From Pseudomonadota bacterium (GTDB lineage Bacteria; Pseudomonadota; Gammaproteobacteria; Burkholderiales; Burkholderiaceae_C): a stretch of DNA of 64,000 nt. A program made the position numbers and the translations under genes. Under the pieces are notes generated by a model. The model made no database searches and was not told the origin of the DNA. It worked only from the letters and a program-made list of their open reading frames with translations. The stretch covers positions 44,539 through 108,538 of the forward strand of contig JAKAXL010000006.1 of the NCBI GenBank assembly GCA_021816585.1, in the 5' to 3' direction. This document shows, piece after piece, positions 29,131 to 41,927 of this stretch. Each line of letters begins with the position of its first letter. Position 1 is the first letter of the stretch.

Positions 29131-30501
29131 ATGAGTGACTACAGCAACAAGCTAGGCCGGCTGCGTCCCGCGCCGGAGAACTTCCTGAGCGCGGAGCAGA
29201 TCCGTCAGGTGCAGGGGGGGCGGCGCGACTTCCTGCGTCGCGCCTTCGCCGGCGCGAGCGCGGCGATGGTCGCCGGCGGGGCCGCCAATGCCTACGCCGA
29301 CGAGACGCCCGCCGGCAAGGGTTCGAAGTGGATCCTCGAGAAGCCGGTGTGGGGGACCACCCTCGGGCGCCCGGTCAACGAGCCGCCGTACGGCATGCCG
29401 TCGAAGTACGAGGCCAATCTGGTGCGCCGCATCAGCCCCGGGCTGGCCGCGGTCACCGAGGCCAACGTGGCCTTCGCGCCGCTGCAGGGCATGTTCGGCA
29501 TCGTCACGCCGTCGGGCCTGCACTTCAACCGTTCGCACCAGGGCTGGTACGAGATCAACCCGGCCGAGCATCGCCTGATGATCATGGGCCAGAAGGGCCT
29601 GGTCGCCAACCCGAAGGTCTACACGGTCGGCGACATCATGCGCATGCAGCCGGTGTCCCGCATGCACTTCATCGAGTGCGGCGCGAACTCGGCGATGGAA
29701 TGGGGCAACGTGTCGGTTCCGACCGTGCAGTACACGCACGGCATGGTGTCGTGCAGCGAATGGACCGGAGTGCCGCTGATCAAGCTGCTCGAGGACTGCG
29801 GCGCGAACCTGAAGGGCGTGCGCTTCGTGATGGCCGAGGGAGCCGACGGCGCGCACGAGAACCGCACCATCCCGATGTCCCTGATCCTGTCGGGGGAGGT
29901 GCTGGTGGCCTACGGTCAGAACGGTGAGATGGTGCGCCCGGAGAACGGCTACCCGCTGCGCCTGGTCGTTCCGGGCTGCGAAGGCGTCTCGAACATCAAG
30001 TACCTGCGCCGCATCAAGCTGGGTACCGAGCCCTTCGGCACGAAGGACGAGGTGCTGAACTACGTCGACCTGATGCCCGACGGCAAGTTCCGTCAGTACA
30101 CCTCGATCATGGAGTGCAAGTCCGTGATCACCTCGCCGTCAGGCGGCCAGGTGCTGCTCGACAAGGGTCTGTACAACGTCACGGGAATCGCGTGGTCGGG
30201 TCGCGGGCGCATCAAGCGCGTCGACGTGTCCTTCGACGGCGGCGTGAACTGGCACGAGGCCCGCCTCGACGGCCCGGTGCACAACAAGTCGCTGACCCGC
30301 TTCAACATTCCCTGGACCTGGAACGGCCAGAACGCCTTCCTGATGAGCCGTGCGGTGGACGAGACCGGCTATGTGCAGCCGACCATCCAGCAGCTGCGCA
30401 AGGTGCGCGGCACGCTGTCGATCTACCACAACAACTCGATCCAAACCTGGCAAGTTCAAGAAAACGGAGAAGTCCGCAATGTTCAACTCGCGCATTCCTA
30501 A
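29131..30501 (+). CDS. soxC: Sulfane dehydrogenase molybdenum subunit SoxC
   Basis: SoxC is the molybdenum-cofactor subunit of SoxCD, which oxidises the SoxY-bound sulfane sulfur by six electrons in the periplasm. The 456-residue precursor has a Tat signal with a twin arginine in GGRRDFLRRAF (about residues 29-39). The cofactor cysteine is C183 in HFIECGANS. HGMVSCSEWTGVPL and the C-terminal dimerisation domain (SWSGRG-like AWSGRGRIKRVDVS) are typical of the sulfite oxidase family. The ATG at 29131 follows ACGAGG. Its 3' end overlaps soxD by 23 bases. Having soxCD predicts full oxidation of thiosulfate to sulfate without sulfur globules. Confidence 0.95.
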   Translation: MSDYSNKLGRLRPAPENFLSAEQIRQVQGGRRDFLRRAFAGASAAMVAGGAANAYADETPAGKGSKWILEKPVWGTTLGRPVNEPPYGMPSKYEANLVRRISPGLAAVTEANVAFAPLQGMFGIVTPSGLHFNRSHQGWYEINPAEHRLMIMGQKGLVANPKVYTVGDIMRMQPVSRMHFIECGANSAMEWGNVSVPTVQYTHGMVSCSEWTGVPLIKLLEDCGANLKGVRFVMAEGADGAHENRTIPMSLILSGEVLVAYGQNGEMVRPENGYPLRLVVPGCEGVSNIKYLRRIKLGTEPFGTKDEVLNYVDLMPDGKFRQYTSIMECKSVITSPSGGQVLLDKGLYNVTGIAWSGRGRIKRVDVSFDGGVNWHEARLDGPVHNKSLTRFNIPWTWNGQNAFLMSRAVDETGYVQPTIQQLRKVRGTLSIYHNNSIQTWQVQENGEVRNVQLAHS

Positions 30502-31579
30502 GGCCGCCATTGCGGCAGCCCTCACCGCGGCCGCGTCGGCTGCGTGGGCGGCCAACCCCGGCGCCACGCTGGGGCGACCGGCGACCCCGGCGGAGATCAA
30601 GGCCTGGAACATCGACGTGCGCCCGGACTTCCGCGGGCTGCCCGAGGGTCAGGGCACCGTCGCCCAGGGCACCAAGCTGTGGGAGGCCAAGTGCGCCTCC
30701 TGCCACGGCGACTTCGCCGACTCCAACGCGGTGTACCCGCCGCTGGTGGGCGCCTTCCAGGCCACCAAGCAGGAAATGAAGACCGGCTTCGTGCCCGGCC
30801 TGGGCAATCCGGCCAACGGCTATCCGCCGTCGCTGGAGCGCCTGCCGACGCTGTCGACGCTGTTCGACTACATCCACCGCGCGATGCCGTGGACCTCGCC
30901 GGACACGCTGACCTGGAACGAGACCTACTCGCTGGTCGACTACCTGCTGAACCTCGCCAACATCGTTCCGGCCAACTTCGTGCTGACCCGCCAGAACGTG
31001 CAGCAGGTGCAGGACACGATGCCCGCGCGCAACCAGATGACCTGGAACCAGGGCATGTGGCCCGGGGGCAAGGTGGTACTGGCCGACGGTAAAGTGCTGG
31101 GTAACGGGGGTATCCCGGATGTGCACGCGACCGAGTGCATGAAAAACTGCGCACCCAAGCCGGTCGTGGCCAGCTCGATCCCCGCCTACGCGATGAACAC
31201 CTGGGGCAACCTGCAGGACCAGATGCGGCCGTGGGGACCGATGCGCGGCCAGCTGACGCTGACCAAGGCGGAACTGGAAAAGGAGGCCAAGGCCAAGAAG
31301 GCCGCGGCCACCGACCCGAACGCGAAGGTCGTCGAACTGCTCAAGGCACATGGCTGCATCGCGTGCCACAGCATGGGCGACAACAAGATCGTGGGCCCGG
31401 GTTACGCCGAGGTGGCGAAGAAGTACGCAGGGCAGCAGACGGAAGTCGCGATGCTGACCCAGCGCATCATCAAGGGCGGTTCTGGTACGTGGGGTAGTAT
31501 CCCGATGCCGCCGCAAAGTATCAGCGAGGGCGATGCGAAGATGATTGCGACCTGGCTGGTGAGTGGAGCGAAACCGTAA
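30479..31579 (+). CDS. soxD: Diheme cytochrome c subunit SoxD
   Basis: SoxD accepts electrons from SoxC and passes them to other c-type cytochromes. The 366-residue precursor has a Sec signal (cleavage near AWA, residue 21) and two heme sites, C72-x-x-C75-H76 (CASCH) and C293-x-x-C296-H297 (CIACH). The first domain carries the NPANGYPPSLERL segment of SoxD. A Lys/Ala-rich stretch (about 265-280) links the two cytochrome domains. The ATG lies inside soxC, so translation is coupled and stoichiometry with SoxC is built in. Confidence 0.94.
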   Translation: MFNSRIPKAAIAAALTAAASAAWAANPGATLGRPATPAEIKAWNIDVRPDFRGLPEGQGTVAQGTKLWEAKCASCHGDFADSNAVYPPLVGAFQATKQEMKTGFVPGLGNPANGYPPSLERLPTLSTLFDYIHRAMPWTSPDTLTWNETYSLVDYLLNLANIVPANFVLTRQNVQQVQDTMPARNQMTWNQGMWPGGKVVLADGKVLGNGGIPDVHATECMKNCAPKPVVASSIPAYAMNTWGNLQDQMRPWGPMRGQLTLTKAELEKEAKAKKAAATDPNAKVVELLKAHGCIACHSMGDNKIVGPGYAEVAKKYAGQQTEVAMLTQRIIKGGSGTWGSIPMPPQSISEGDAKMIATWLVSGAKP

Positions 31580-31592
31580 AAAGCATCGATGC

Positions 31593-31616
31593 GCGCAGGT
31601 GCGTCACGCACCGCGC
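31593..31616 (+). other. Hairpin between soxD and soxY
   Basis: GCGC-A-GGTGCG-TCA-CGCACC-GCGC forms a stem of ten pairs with one bulged base and a three-base loop, starting 14 bases after the soxD stop. No T-run follows, so it looks like an mRNA processing or stability element rather than a terminator. Confidence 0.6.
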
Positions 31617-31645
31617 ACTTATTCTCACTGTGAGGAGTTTCAGGA

Positions 31646-32119
31646 ATGAATCAGTCTCGTCGTCAGGTCATGCAGCTCGGTGCTGGTGCGACCGTCGCCG
31701 GTCTGGCCGCCACGGCCGGACTTCTGCCCACGGTCGCTCAGGCGGCCGATGCCCCGGGGTGGAACGCCAAGGAGTTTTCGGTCAAGTCGCTGGATGAAGT
31801 CGCCAAGGTCATGGGCCTGACGCCCGAAGCCAGCAGCGAGGTTTCCATCGTCGGTCCGGACATCGCCGAGAACGGCGCCGTGGTGCCGGTGGGCATCAAG
31901 TCCACCGCGGCCGGAACGACCATGCTGGGCATCGTCGTGGAGAAGAACCCGAACGCGCTGGCCGCGACCTTCCATCTGAAGAACGGCGCGGTGCCCAGCG
32001 TGGCCACGCGTATCAAGATGGCGCAGACCTCGGACGTCTATGCCGTCGCCAAGGTCGGCGACAAGCTGCTCTACAGCAAGAAGGAAATCAAGGTCACCCT
32101 GGGCGGTTGCGGCGGCTGA
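31646..32119 (+). CDS. soxY: Sulfur-carrier protein SoxY
   Basis: SoxY carries the sulfur intermediate covalently on its C-terminal cysteine. The protein has 157 residues and ends TLGGCGG, with C155 as the carrier Cys. A Tat-type signal begins MNQSRRQVMQLGAG and cleavage is likely after AQA (about residue 33). The rest is the expected immunoglobulin-like fold. GAGGAG lies about ten bases upstream of the ATG. It is followed by soxZ after 54 bases and forms a heterodimer with it. Confidence 0.96.
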   Translation: MNQSRRQVMQLGAGATVAGLAATAGLLPTVAQAADAPGWNAKEFSVKSLDEVAKVMGLTPEASSEVSIVGPDIAENGAVVPVGIKSTAAGTTMLGIVVEKNPNALAATFHLKNGAVPSVATRIKMAQTSDVYAVAKVGDKLLYSKKEIKVTLGGCGG

Positions 32120-32173
32120 TCCCGCGGCAGCGTAGCCCGAACCGATTTCCACCGAATCTCATTGGAGTCCGAA

Positions 32174-32485
32174 ATGCCCAATCCGATGCGCATGCGCGCC
32201 AACCTGCAAGGCGACACCGTGGTCGTCCGCGTGCTGATCAGCCACCCCGAGGACACCGGCCTGCTCAAGGGTCCCGACGGCAAGATCATTCCCGCCCACT
32301 TCATCCAGACCGTGATCTGCAAGCACGGCGACACCGAAGTCCTGAACTGTGACTGGGGTATCGCGGTCTCGAAGAATCCGTTCCTTGAGTTCAGCTTCAA
32401 GGGCGGCAAATCGGGCGACACGGTCTCCGTGACCTGGCTGGACAACAAGGGCGAGACCCAGACCGGCAGCACCACGGTGTCCTGA
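32174..32485 (+). CDS. soxZ: Sulfur-carrier partner SoxZ
   Basis: SoxZ is the partner of SoxY and has no signal peptide of its own; it is exported with SoxY through the Tat system. The 103-residue all-beta protein starts MPNPMRMRA and shows LISHPEDTG, AHFIQTV and the SGDTVSVTW C-terminal strand of the family. I choose ATG 32174 because GGAG lies seven bases upstream. The in-frame TTG at 32162 would add only four residues and lacks a ribosome site. Confidence 0.95.
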   Translation: MPNPMRMRANLQGDTVVVRVLISHPEDTGLLKGPDGKIIPAHFIQTVICKHGDTEVLNCDWGIAVSKNPFLEFSFKGGKSGDTVSVTWLDNKGETQTGSTTVS

Positions 32486-32492
32486 TCGCCCA

Positions 32493-32515
32493 GGGGCCCG
32501 GCGTCGCCGGGCCCC
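32493..32515 (+). other. Hairpin between soxZ and soxA
   Basis: GGGGCCCGG-CGTCG-CCGGGCCCC is a perfect nine-pair, all-GC stem starting eight bases after the soxZ stop. It lacks a T-run. Its position at the boundary of soxYZ and soxAX suggests a 3' stabiliser or a processing site in the polycistronic message. Confidence 0.7.
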
Positions 32516-32554
32516 GTGCGTTGCAAGCAGCACGAACCCGTTCGCGAGGAGACC

Positions 32555-33397
32555 ATGAAACAGCGAGTACCAAGCATGAAAGCAGCACTGGTCGGGGCCA
32601 CGTTGCCCGTCCTGATGCTGATGGGGGCAGGCGTCGCGCAGGCGCAGGCCGCTGATTCGGTGACGCAGCAGGGCAACGCGTACCTGCAGTTGATGAACGA
32701 GATGGGCGGAAACCCCGCCGATTTCAACATCGACGACGGCAAGAAGCTGTGGACCGAGAAGCGCGGACCCAAGCATGCCTCGCTGCAGGAATGCAACCTC
32801 GGGCTCGGGCCGGGCGTGGTGAAGGGGGCGTATGCGCAGTTGCCGCGCTACTTCGCCGACACCGGTCGCGTGCAGGACCTGGAATCCCGCCTGGTCACCT
32901 GCATGGAAACGCTGCAGGGAATCCCCGCGAAGGAAGCCGACAAGGCGCCGTTCGCGAAGGAAGGCGGCAACGCGTCGCCGCTGGAGAACCTCGCGATGTA
33001 CGTCGCGCACGAATCCGACGGCATGAAGATCGCGATCCCGCAAGGCACGCCGCAGGAGAAGATGGCCTACGAGAACGGCAAGAAGCTGTTCTTCTACCGC
33101 GCCGGCCCCTTCAGCTTCTCGTGTGCCGCCTGCCACTCGGAGAGCGGCAAGCGCATCAAGATCTCCGCGCTGCCCAACCTGACGAATGCGCAGGCCGCCG
33201 AGTCCTACGCGACCTGGCCCGCGTATCCGAACTCGCAGGGCGTGGCGCGCACGCTGGAATGGCGCATGCTGGCCTGCGAGCGCCAGCAGCGCTGGCCCGC
33301 GCCGAAGTTCACGTCGAATGCCGTGATCGACCTGATCGAGTACATGGGCGTGAATTCGAACGGTGCCACGTTGCATACGCCGACCTTCAAGCGCTGA
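32555..33397 (+). CDS. soxA: L-cysteine S-thiosulfotransferase subunit SoxA (monoheme type)
   Basis: SoxA, with SoxX, joins thiosulfate oxidatively to the SoxY cysteine. The 280-residue precursor has a Sec signal ending near AQA (about 30-32). One heme site is present, C190-x-x-C193-H194 (CAACH). The N-terminal half has no CxxCH but keeps two single cysteines (C80, C116) that probably form a disulfide, so this is the monoheme class. C241 in LACERQQRW is the expected cysteine-persulfide heme ligand. ATG 32555 follows GAGGAG. The gap to soxX is 13 bases. Confidence 0.95.
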   Translation: MKQRVPSMKAALVGATLPVLMLMGAGVAQAQAADSVTQQGNAYLQLMNEMGGNPADFNIDDGKKLWTEKRGPKHASLQECNLGLGPGVVKGAYAQLPRYFADTGRVQDLESRLVTCMETLQGIPAKEADKAPFAKEGGNASPLENLAMYVAHESDGMKIAIPQGTPQEKMAYENGKKLFFYRAGPFSFSCAACHSESGKRIKISALPNLTNAQAAESYATWPAYPNSQGVARTLEWRMLACERQQRWPAPKFTSNAVIDLIEYMGVNSNGATLHTPTFKR

Positions 33398-33410
33398 GGC
33401 AGGAGACGAC

Positions 33411-34061
33411 ATGAACAAATACGCACTTTTGGTGTCGGCCGCGCTGGGTACCGCGATGCTGGCCGGCTGTGCCGGAGCTTCGCAGGAATCGGCCGGCCCC
33501 GGGGGCAATCCCTTCGCGACGGCCTCGTTCCAGAGCATCATCAAGCACGACTTCGCCGACAAGGGCCAGGCCAAGGTCTCGCGCCTGAAGCAGACCCAGT
33601 CGCAATACGAGTGCTCGAAGTACGCCTACCTGGGCGAGGCGGTGCCCGCCGACGTGGCCAAGGAAATCGAGTCGAAGGCGCTGTCCGGAGTCGTCTATCC
33701 GGCCGACGGCAAGTACCTGGGCAACTGGAAGGAAGGCCTGAAAGTCGCCGAGGACGGCAAGGGCATGCAGTGGAGCGACAAGCCGGGCACGCCCAACGGC
33801 GGCAACTGCATGGCCTGCCACCGCATGATCGCCAACGACCCGTCGCAGGGGACCATCGGACCGGCCCTCTACCACTACGGCAAGCTGCGCGGAGACAGCG
33901 AGGCGGTGCTGAAGTACACGTGGGCGCGCATCTACAACTCGGAGTCGTTCAACTCCTGCAGCTTCATGCCTCCGTTCGGGGCGCACAAGATCCTGACTGA
34001 ACAGCAGATGAAGGATGTGATGGCACTGCTGATGGATCCGAACTCCCCGGTCAATCGTTAA
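33411..34061 (+). CDS. soxX: Cytochrome c SoxX with a lipobox
   Basis: SoxX receives the electrons released when SoxA loads SoxY. The 216-residue precursor has heme site C133-x-x-C136-H137 (CMACH) and a probable axial methionine M186 in FMPPFG. The N-terminus reads MNKYALLVSA with a lipobox LAGC at C20, which predicts a lipoprotein rather than the usual soluble periplasmic protein; anchoring SoxAX to a membrane would follow. Two further cysteines, C68 and C183, flank the heme region. It is longer than the shortest SoxX proteins and belongs to the long type. GGAG precedes the ATG. Confidence 0.93.
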   Translation: MNKYALLVSAALGTAMLAGCAGASQESAGPGGNPFATASFQSIIKHDFADKGQAKVSRLKQTQSQYECSKYAYLGEAVPADVAKEIESKALSGVVYPADGKYLGNWKEGLKVAEDGKGMQWSDKPGTPNGGNCMACHRMIANDPSQGTIGPALYHYGKLRGDSEAVLKYTWARIYNSESFNSCSFMPPFGAHKILTEQQMKDVMALLMDPNSPVNR

Positions 34062-34108
34062 GCCAACCAGCCCGCGGCCGCGTATAGCGGCCCCGGTCGT
34101 GCCGCGCT

Positions 34109-34140
34109 GCCCGCCACGCTGCACCCGGCGGGCATTTTTT
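34109..34140 (+). terminator. Intrinsic terminator between soxX and soxB
   Basis: GCCCGCC-N11-GGCGGGC followed by A and six T residues is a textbook Rho-independent terminator. It sits between soxX and soxB with only 15 bases left before the soxB ATG, and I see no promoter between them, so it probably acts by partial readthrough and lowers soxB relative to the genes upstream. Confidence 0.8.
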
Positions 34141-34155
34141 CGTCGAGGATCCGCA

Positions 34156-35880
34156 ATGAGCATCTCCCGCCGCGAATTTCTGAGTGTGCTGGCCGCCGCC
34201 GGCGTCAGCGGTTTTCCCATGATGCGCGAAGCCAGCGCTGCCGAGGTCGACGCGCTGTACAGCCCGCCGGTGACCGGAAACGTGCACTTCCTGCACATGA
34301 CCGACAGCCACGCGCACCTGCAGCCGCTGTACTTCCGTGAGCCCAGCGTGAACATCGGCATCGGCTCGATGGACGGCCACCTGCCGCACCTGGTGGGCGC
34401 CAACTACCTCAAGCGCGTCGGCTTCAAGCCCAACACCGCCGAGTCCTACGCCTTCACCTATCTGGACTTCGAGCGTGCGGGCAAGCAGTACGGCAGGATG
34501 GGCGGCTACTCCCACATCTCCACGCTGGTCAAGCGCCTGAAGGCCTCGCGCCCGGGCGCCTTGCTGCTCGACGGCGGCGACACCTGGCAGGGCACGGGGC
34601 TGTCGCTGTGGACCAAGGGCCAGGACATGGTCGAGGCCCAGCTGCAGCTGGGTGTCGACGTGATGACCGCGCACTGGGAGTTCACCTACGGCGAGGAGCG
34701 GGTCAAGGAAGTGCTGGCGAAGGACTTCAAGGGCCGTATCGACTTCGTCGCGCAGAACGTCAAGACCGCCGACTTCGGCGATCCGGTGTTCCCGTACTAC
34801 ACGATGAAGCAGATGAACGGGGTGCAGGTGGCCGTGATCGGCCAGGCCTTCCCGTACACGCCGATCGCCAACCCCGCGTACCTGATGCCCGACTGGACCT
34901 TCGGCATCAGCACCGACCACATGCAGAAGGTGGTGAAGGAAGTGCGCGCGAAGGGCGCCCAGCTGGTCGTCGTGCTGTCGCACAACGGCATGGACGTCGA
35001 CCGCAAGATGGCCTCGCTGGTCGAGGGCATCGACTGCATCTTCGGCGGCCACACCCACGACGGCGAGGCCGTCGCGGTGGAGATCCGTCGTCCCTCGGGC
35101 GGCATGACCCTGGTGACCAACGCGGGCTCGCACGGCAAGTTCCTGGCCGTCATGGACTTCGACGTCCGCGGCGGCAAGATGGTCGGCTACAAGTACCGCC
35201 TGCTGCCGGTGTTCTCCAACCTGATCCCGGCCGACCCGGCCATGGACGCGCTGATCAAGCGCGTGCGTGCGCCCTACGAGAGCAAGCTCAACGAAGTGCT
35301 GGCGCACACCGAGGGCGTGCTGTACCGTCGCGGCAACTTCAACGGTACCTGGGACCAGCTGGTGCTGGATGCGATGCTGGCGGTGCGCGGCGGCGACCTC
35401 GCCTTCTCGCCGGGCTTCCGCTGGGGCGGCAGCCTGCTGCCGGGCGAGCCGATCACGCGCGAGGCGCTGATGACCCAGCTGGCCATCACCTACCCGTACT
35501 GCACGCTCACCGAGATGACCGGCAAGACCATCAAGGCGGTGATGGAGGACGTGTGCGACAACCTGTTCAACCCCGACCCGTACTACCAGCAGGGCGGGGA
35601 CATGGTGCGCGTCGGCGCGATGACCTACGCCTGCGCGCCGGGCGAGAAGGACGGCAACCGCATCCAGGACATGCGCCTGCACGGCAAGCCCATCGACCCC
35701 AACAAGACCTACAAGGTCGCGGGCTGGGCGCCGGTGCAGCAGGTCTCGGCCAACGCGTCGAACCCGCCGATCTGGGACATCGTCGAGGAATACCTGAAGC
35801 ACAACCCGACGGTCAAGCCGCTCAAGCCCAACCAGCCGCGCCTGATCGGGGTCAAGGGCAACCCGGGTCTGGCCGCGTAA
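34156..35880 (+). CDS. soxB: Thiosulfohydrolase SoxB
   Basis: SoxB uses a dimanganese centre to release sulfate from the thiosulfonated SoxY cysteine. The 574-residue precursor has a Tat signal (SRREFLSVLAAAG, residues 4-16). Metal and catalytic motifs of the 5'-nucleotidase-like fold are intact: MTDSHAHL (D50, H52), GGDTWQG, the HNGMD loop and GGHTHDGE. The C-terminal domain holds NGTWDQLVLDAML and QQGGDMVRVG. GAGGAT lies eight bases ahead of ATG 34156. It is the last sox gene. No soxV, soxW or soxEF lies in the window. Confidence 0.97.
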   Translation: MSISRREFLSVLAAAGVSGFPMMREASAAEVDALYSPPVTGNVHFLHMTDSHAHLQPLYFREPSVNIGIGSMDGHLPHLVGANYLKRVGFKPNTAESYAFTYLDFERAGKQYGRMGGYSHISTLVKRLKASRPGALLLDGGDTWQGTGLSLWTKGQDMVEAQLQLGVDVMTAHWEFTYGEERVKEVLAKDFKGRIDFVAQNVKTADFGDPVFPYYTMKQMNGVQVAVIGQAFPYTPIANPAYLMPDWTFGISTDHMQKVVKEVRAKGAQLVVVLSHNGMDVDRKMASLVEGIDCIFGGHTHDGEAVAVEIRRPSGGMTLVTNAGSHGKFLAVMDFDVRGGKMVGYKYRLLPVFSNLIPADPAMDALIKRVRAPYESKLNEVLAHTEGVLYRRGNFNGTWDQLVLDAMLAVRGGDLAFSPGFRWGGSLLPGEPITREALMTQLAITYPYCTLTEMTGKTIKAVMEDVCDNLFNPDPYYQQGGDMVRVGAMTYACAPGEKDGNRIQDMRLHGKPIDPNKTYKVAGWAPVQQVSANASNPPIWDIVEEYLKHNPTVKPLKPNQPRLIGVKGNPGLAA

Positions 35881-35912
35881 GGCGATGCAAGCCCGTTGCG
35901 CTCCAGCGGGTT

Positions 35913-35937
35913 GATGGGATCATTTGTTGATCCCATC
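35913..35937 (+). other. First of two tandem hairpins after soxB
   Basis: GATGGGATCA-TTTGT-TGATCCCATC is a perfect ten-pair stem with a five-base loop, 33 bases after the soxB stop and only four bases before the terminator palindrome. It has no T-run and may protect the 3' end. Confidence 0.7.
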
Positions 35938-35941
35938 TAAT

Positions 35942-35977
35942 AAAAATAGGCCGAACGATCGTTCGGCCTATTTTTTT
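35942..35977. terminator. Sox operon terminator (34-bp palindrome)
   Basis: A perfect 34-base palindrome centred between 35958 and 35959 (core TAGGCCGAACG and its complement) is flanked by A5 on the left and T7 on the right. It should end transcription of the sox operon, and also work on the opposite strand. Confidence 0.9.
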
Positions 35978-36011
35978 ACATCTGTCCCGCGGCTTCGGGG
36001 CATGCCGCTTT

Positions 36012-36040
36012 TTGCGTCGCGTCAAAAGCACTGCTAAAGT
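36012..36040 (+). promoter_or_regulatory. Predicted promoter of sucA
   Basis: TTGCGT at 36012-36017 and TAAAGT at 36035-36040 are separated by 17 bases. Transcription would begin near 36047, giving a leader of about 108 bases before the sucA ATG. Confidence 0.5.
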
Positions 36041-36154
36041 ACCCGCAGGTTCAGGCGTCATCGGACCGCTGTGCGCCCGCGCGGGGTACCCGGGCTCGCG
36101 CATGGTGCTTCACCCACTCCCGGCCGGCAGACCCGGCGTCCCAGTGAGCTCACC

Positions 36155-39010
<2,856 letters not shown>

Positions 39011-39047
39011 CGCGGCGCCCGTGCCGCGCGCGGCCGGGCCCCTGCCA

Positions 39048-39064
39048 GCCTGCGACCCGCAGGC
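39048..39064 (+). other. Short hairpin between sucA and sucB
   Basis: GCCTGCG-ACC-CGCAGGC is a perfect seven-pair stem in the 133-base gap between sucA and sucB. It has no T-run. It may influence message processing, but chance pairing in GC-rich DNA is possible. Confidence 0.35.
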
Positions 39065-39143
39065 GTCGGCACGAGCCCCCAGCGCGCGGCCTGCGCCAAG
39101 CCGCCCGCCAAACCAGCCAAAGACCCCATCGCGAGACTCCACC

Positions 39144-40433
39144 ATGGCACTGATCGATGTCAAGGTTCCCCAGTTGTCCGAATCCGTGGCTGAAGCCACG
39201 TTGCTGCAATGGAAGAAAAAGCCCGGCGAAGCCGTGGCGCAGGATGAGATCCTGATCGAGATCGAGACCGACAAGGTCGTGCTCGAGGTGCCGGCACCGC
39301 ACGCCGGCGTGCTGTCGACCATCGTCAAGGACGACGGCGCGACCGTCGTCGCCGACGAAGTGATCGCCACCATCGACACCGAGGCCAAGGCGGGCGCTGC
39401 CGCAGCGGCGCCTGCCGCCGCTGCCGCCGCCGCCCCGGCCCCGGCCGCGGCGGCGCCCGCCGCAGCCGCGCCTGCCCCGGCCAGCGCCGCACCGGCCGCC
39501 GCCGGCGTGGCGATGCCGGCGGCCGCGAAGATCCTCGCCGAGCAGGGCATCGAGCCCGGCGGCGTGGCCGGCAGCGGCCGCGCAGGCCGCGTGACCAAGG
39601 GCGATGCGCTGGCAGCCGTGGCGGCGAAGACCTCGGCCCCGGCGGCGGCCGCCGCCGCCGCGAGCACGCCGTTCAACACCCCGCAGGCGCTGCCGCAGGT
39701 GGACGCGCAGGTGGACCTGTCGGCCTACGCCGAGCGCCCCGAGCAGCGCGTGCCGATGAGCCGGCTGCGCGCGCGCATCGCGCAGCGCCTGGTGCAGTCG
39801 CAGTCCGAGAACGCGATCCTGACCACCTTCAACGAGGTGAACATGAAGCCGGTCATGGACCTGCGCAACGCGCACAAGGACCGCTTCGAGAAGGAGCACG
39901 GGGTCAAGCTCGGGTTCATGAGCTTCTTCGTCAAGGCCGCGGTGCACGCGCTGCGCAAGTACCCGGTGCTCAACGCGTCGGTGGACGGCAACGACATCAT
40001 CTACCACGGCTACTTCGACATCGGCATCGCCGTGGGCAGCCCGCGCGGCCTGGTGGTGCCGATCCTGCGCAACGTCGACCAGCTGAGCTTCGCCGACATC
40101 GAGCGCCAGATCGCCGAGTTCGGCACGAAGGCGCGCGACGGCAAGCTGGCCATCGAGGACCTCACCGGAGGCACCTTCTCCATCAGCAACGGCGGGGTAT
40201 TCGGCTCGATGCTGTCGACCCCGATCATCAACCCGCCGCAGGCGGCGATCCTGGGGGTGCACGCGACCCGCGACCGGCCGGTCGTGGAGAACGGGCAGAT
40301 CGTGATCCGGCCGATCAACTACCTGGCGATGAGTTATGACCACCGCATCATCGACGGCCGCGAAGCGGTGCTGGGACTGGTCGCGATGAAAGAGGCGCTG
40401 GAAGATCCGGCGCGCCTGCTGCTCAACCTGTGA
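39144..40433 (+). CDS. sucB: Dihydrolipoamide succinyltransferase (E2o)
   Basis: E2o transfers the succinyl group to CoA. The 429-residue chain has one lipoyl domain (K44 in [11 protein letters not shown]), an Ala/Pro-rich linker, a subunit-binding domain (about 125-160 with [26 protein letters not shown] shortened at its start) and the catalytic domain ending [13 protein letters not shown]. The ATG at 39144 begins the classic N-terminus. It lies 133 bases after sucA, and the lpd ATG is eight bases beyond its stop. Confidence 0.95.
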   Translation: MALIDVKVPQLSESVAEATLLQWKKKPGEAVAQDEILIEIETDKVVLEVPAPHAGVLSTIVKDDGATVVADEVIATIDTEAKAGAAAAAPAAAAAAAPAPAAAAPAAAAPAPASAAPAAAGVAMPAAAKILAEQGIEPGGVAGSGRAGRVTKGDALAAVAAKTSAPAAAAAAASTPFNTPQALPQVDAQVDLSAYAERPEQRVPMSRLRARIAQRLVQSQSENAILTTFNEVNMKPVMDLRNAHKDRFEKEHGVKLGFMSFFVKAAVHALRKYPVLNASVDGNDIIYHGYFDIGIAVGSPRGLVVPILRNVDQLSFADIERQIAEFGTKARDGKLAIEDLTGGTFSISNGGVFGSMLSTPIINPPQAAILGVHATRDRPVVENGQIVIRPINYLAMSYDHRIIDGREAVLGLVAMKEALEDPARLLLNL

Positions 40434-40441
40434 GGCGCACG

Positions 40442-41869
<1,428 letters not shown>

Positions 41870-41927
41870 ATCCGCGCGACGCGCGCCCGGCGCCCCGCGG
41901 CCCGGGCGCCTCGCCCGGTCGCCGGCG

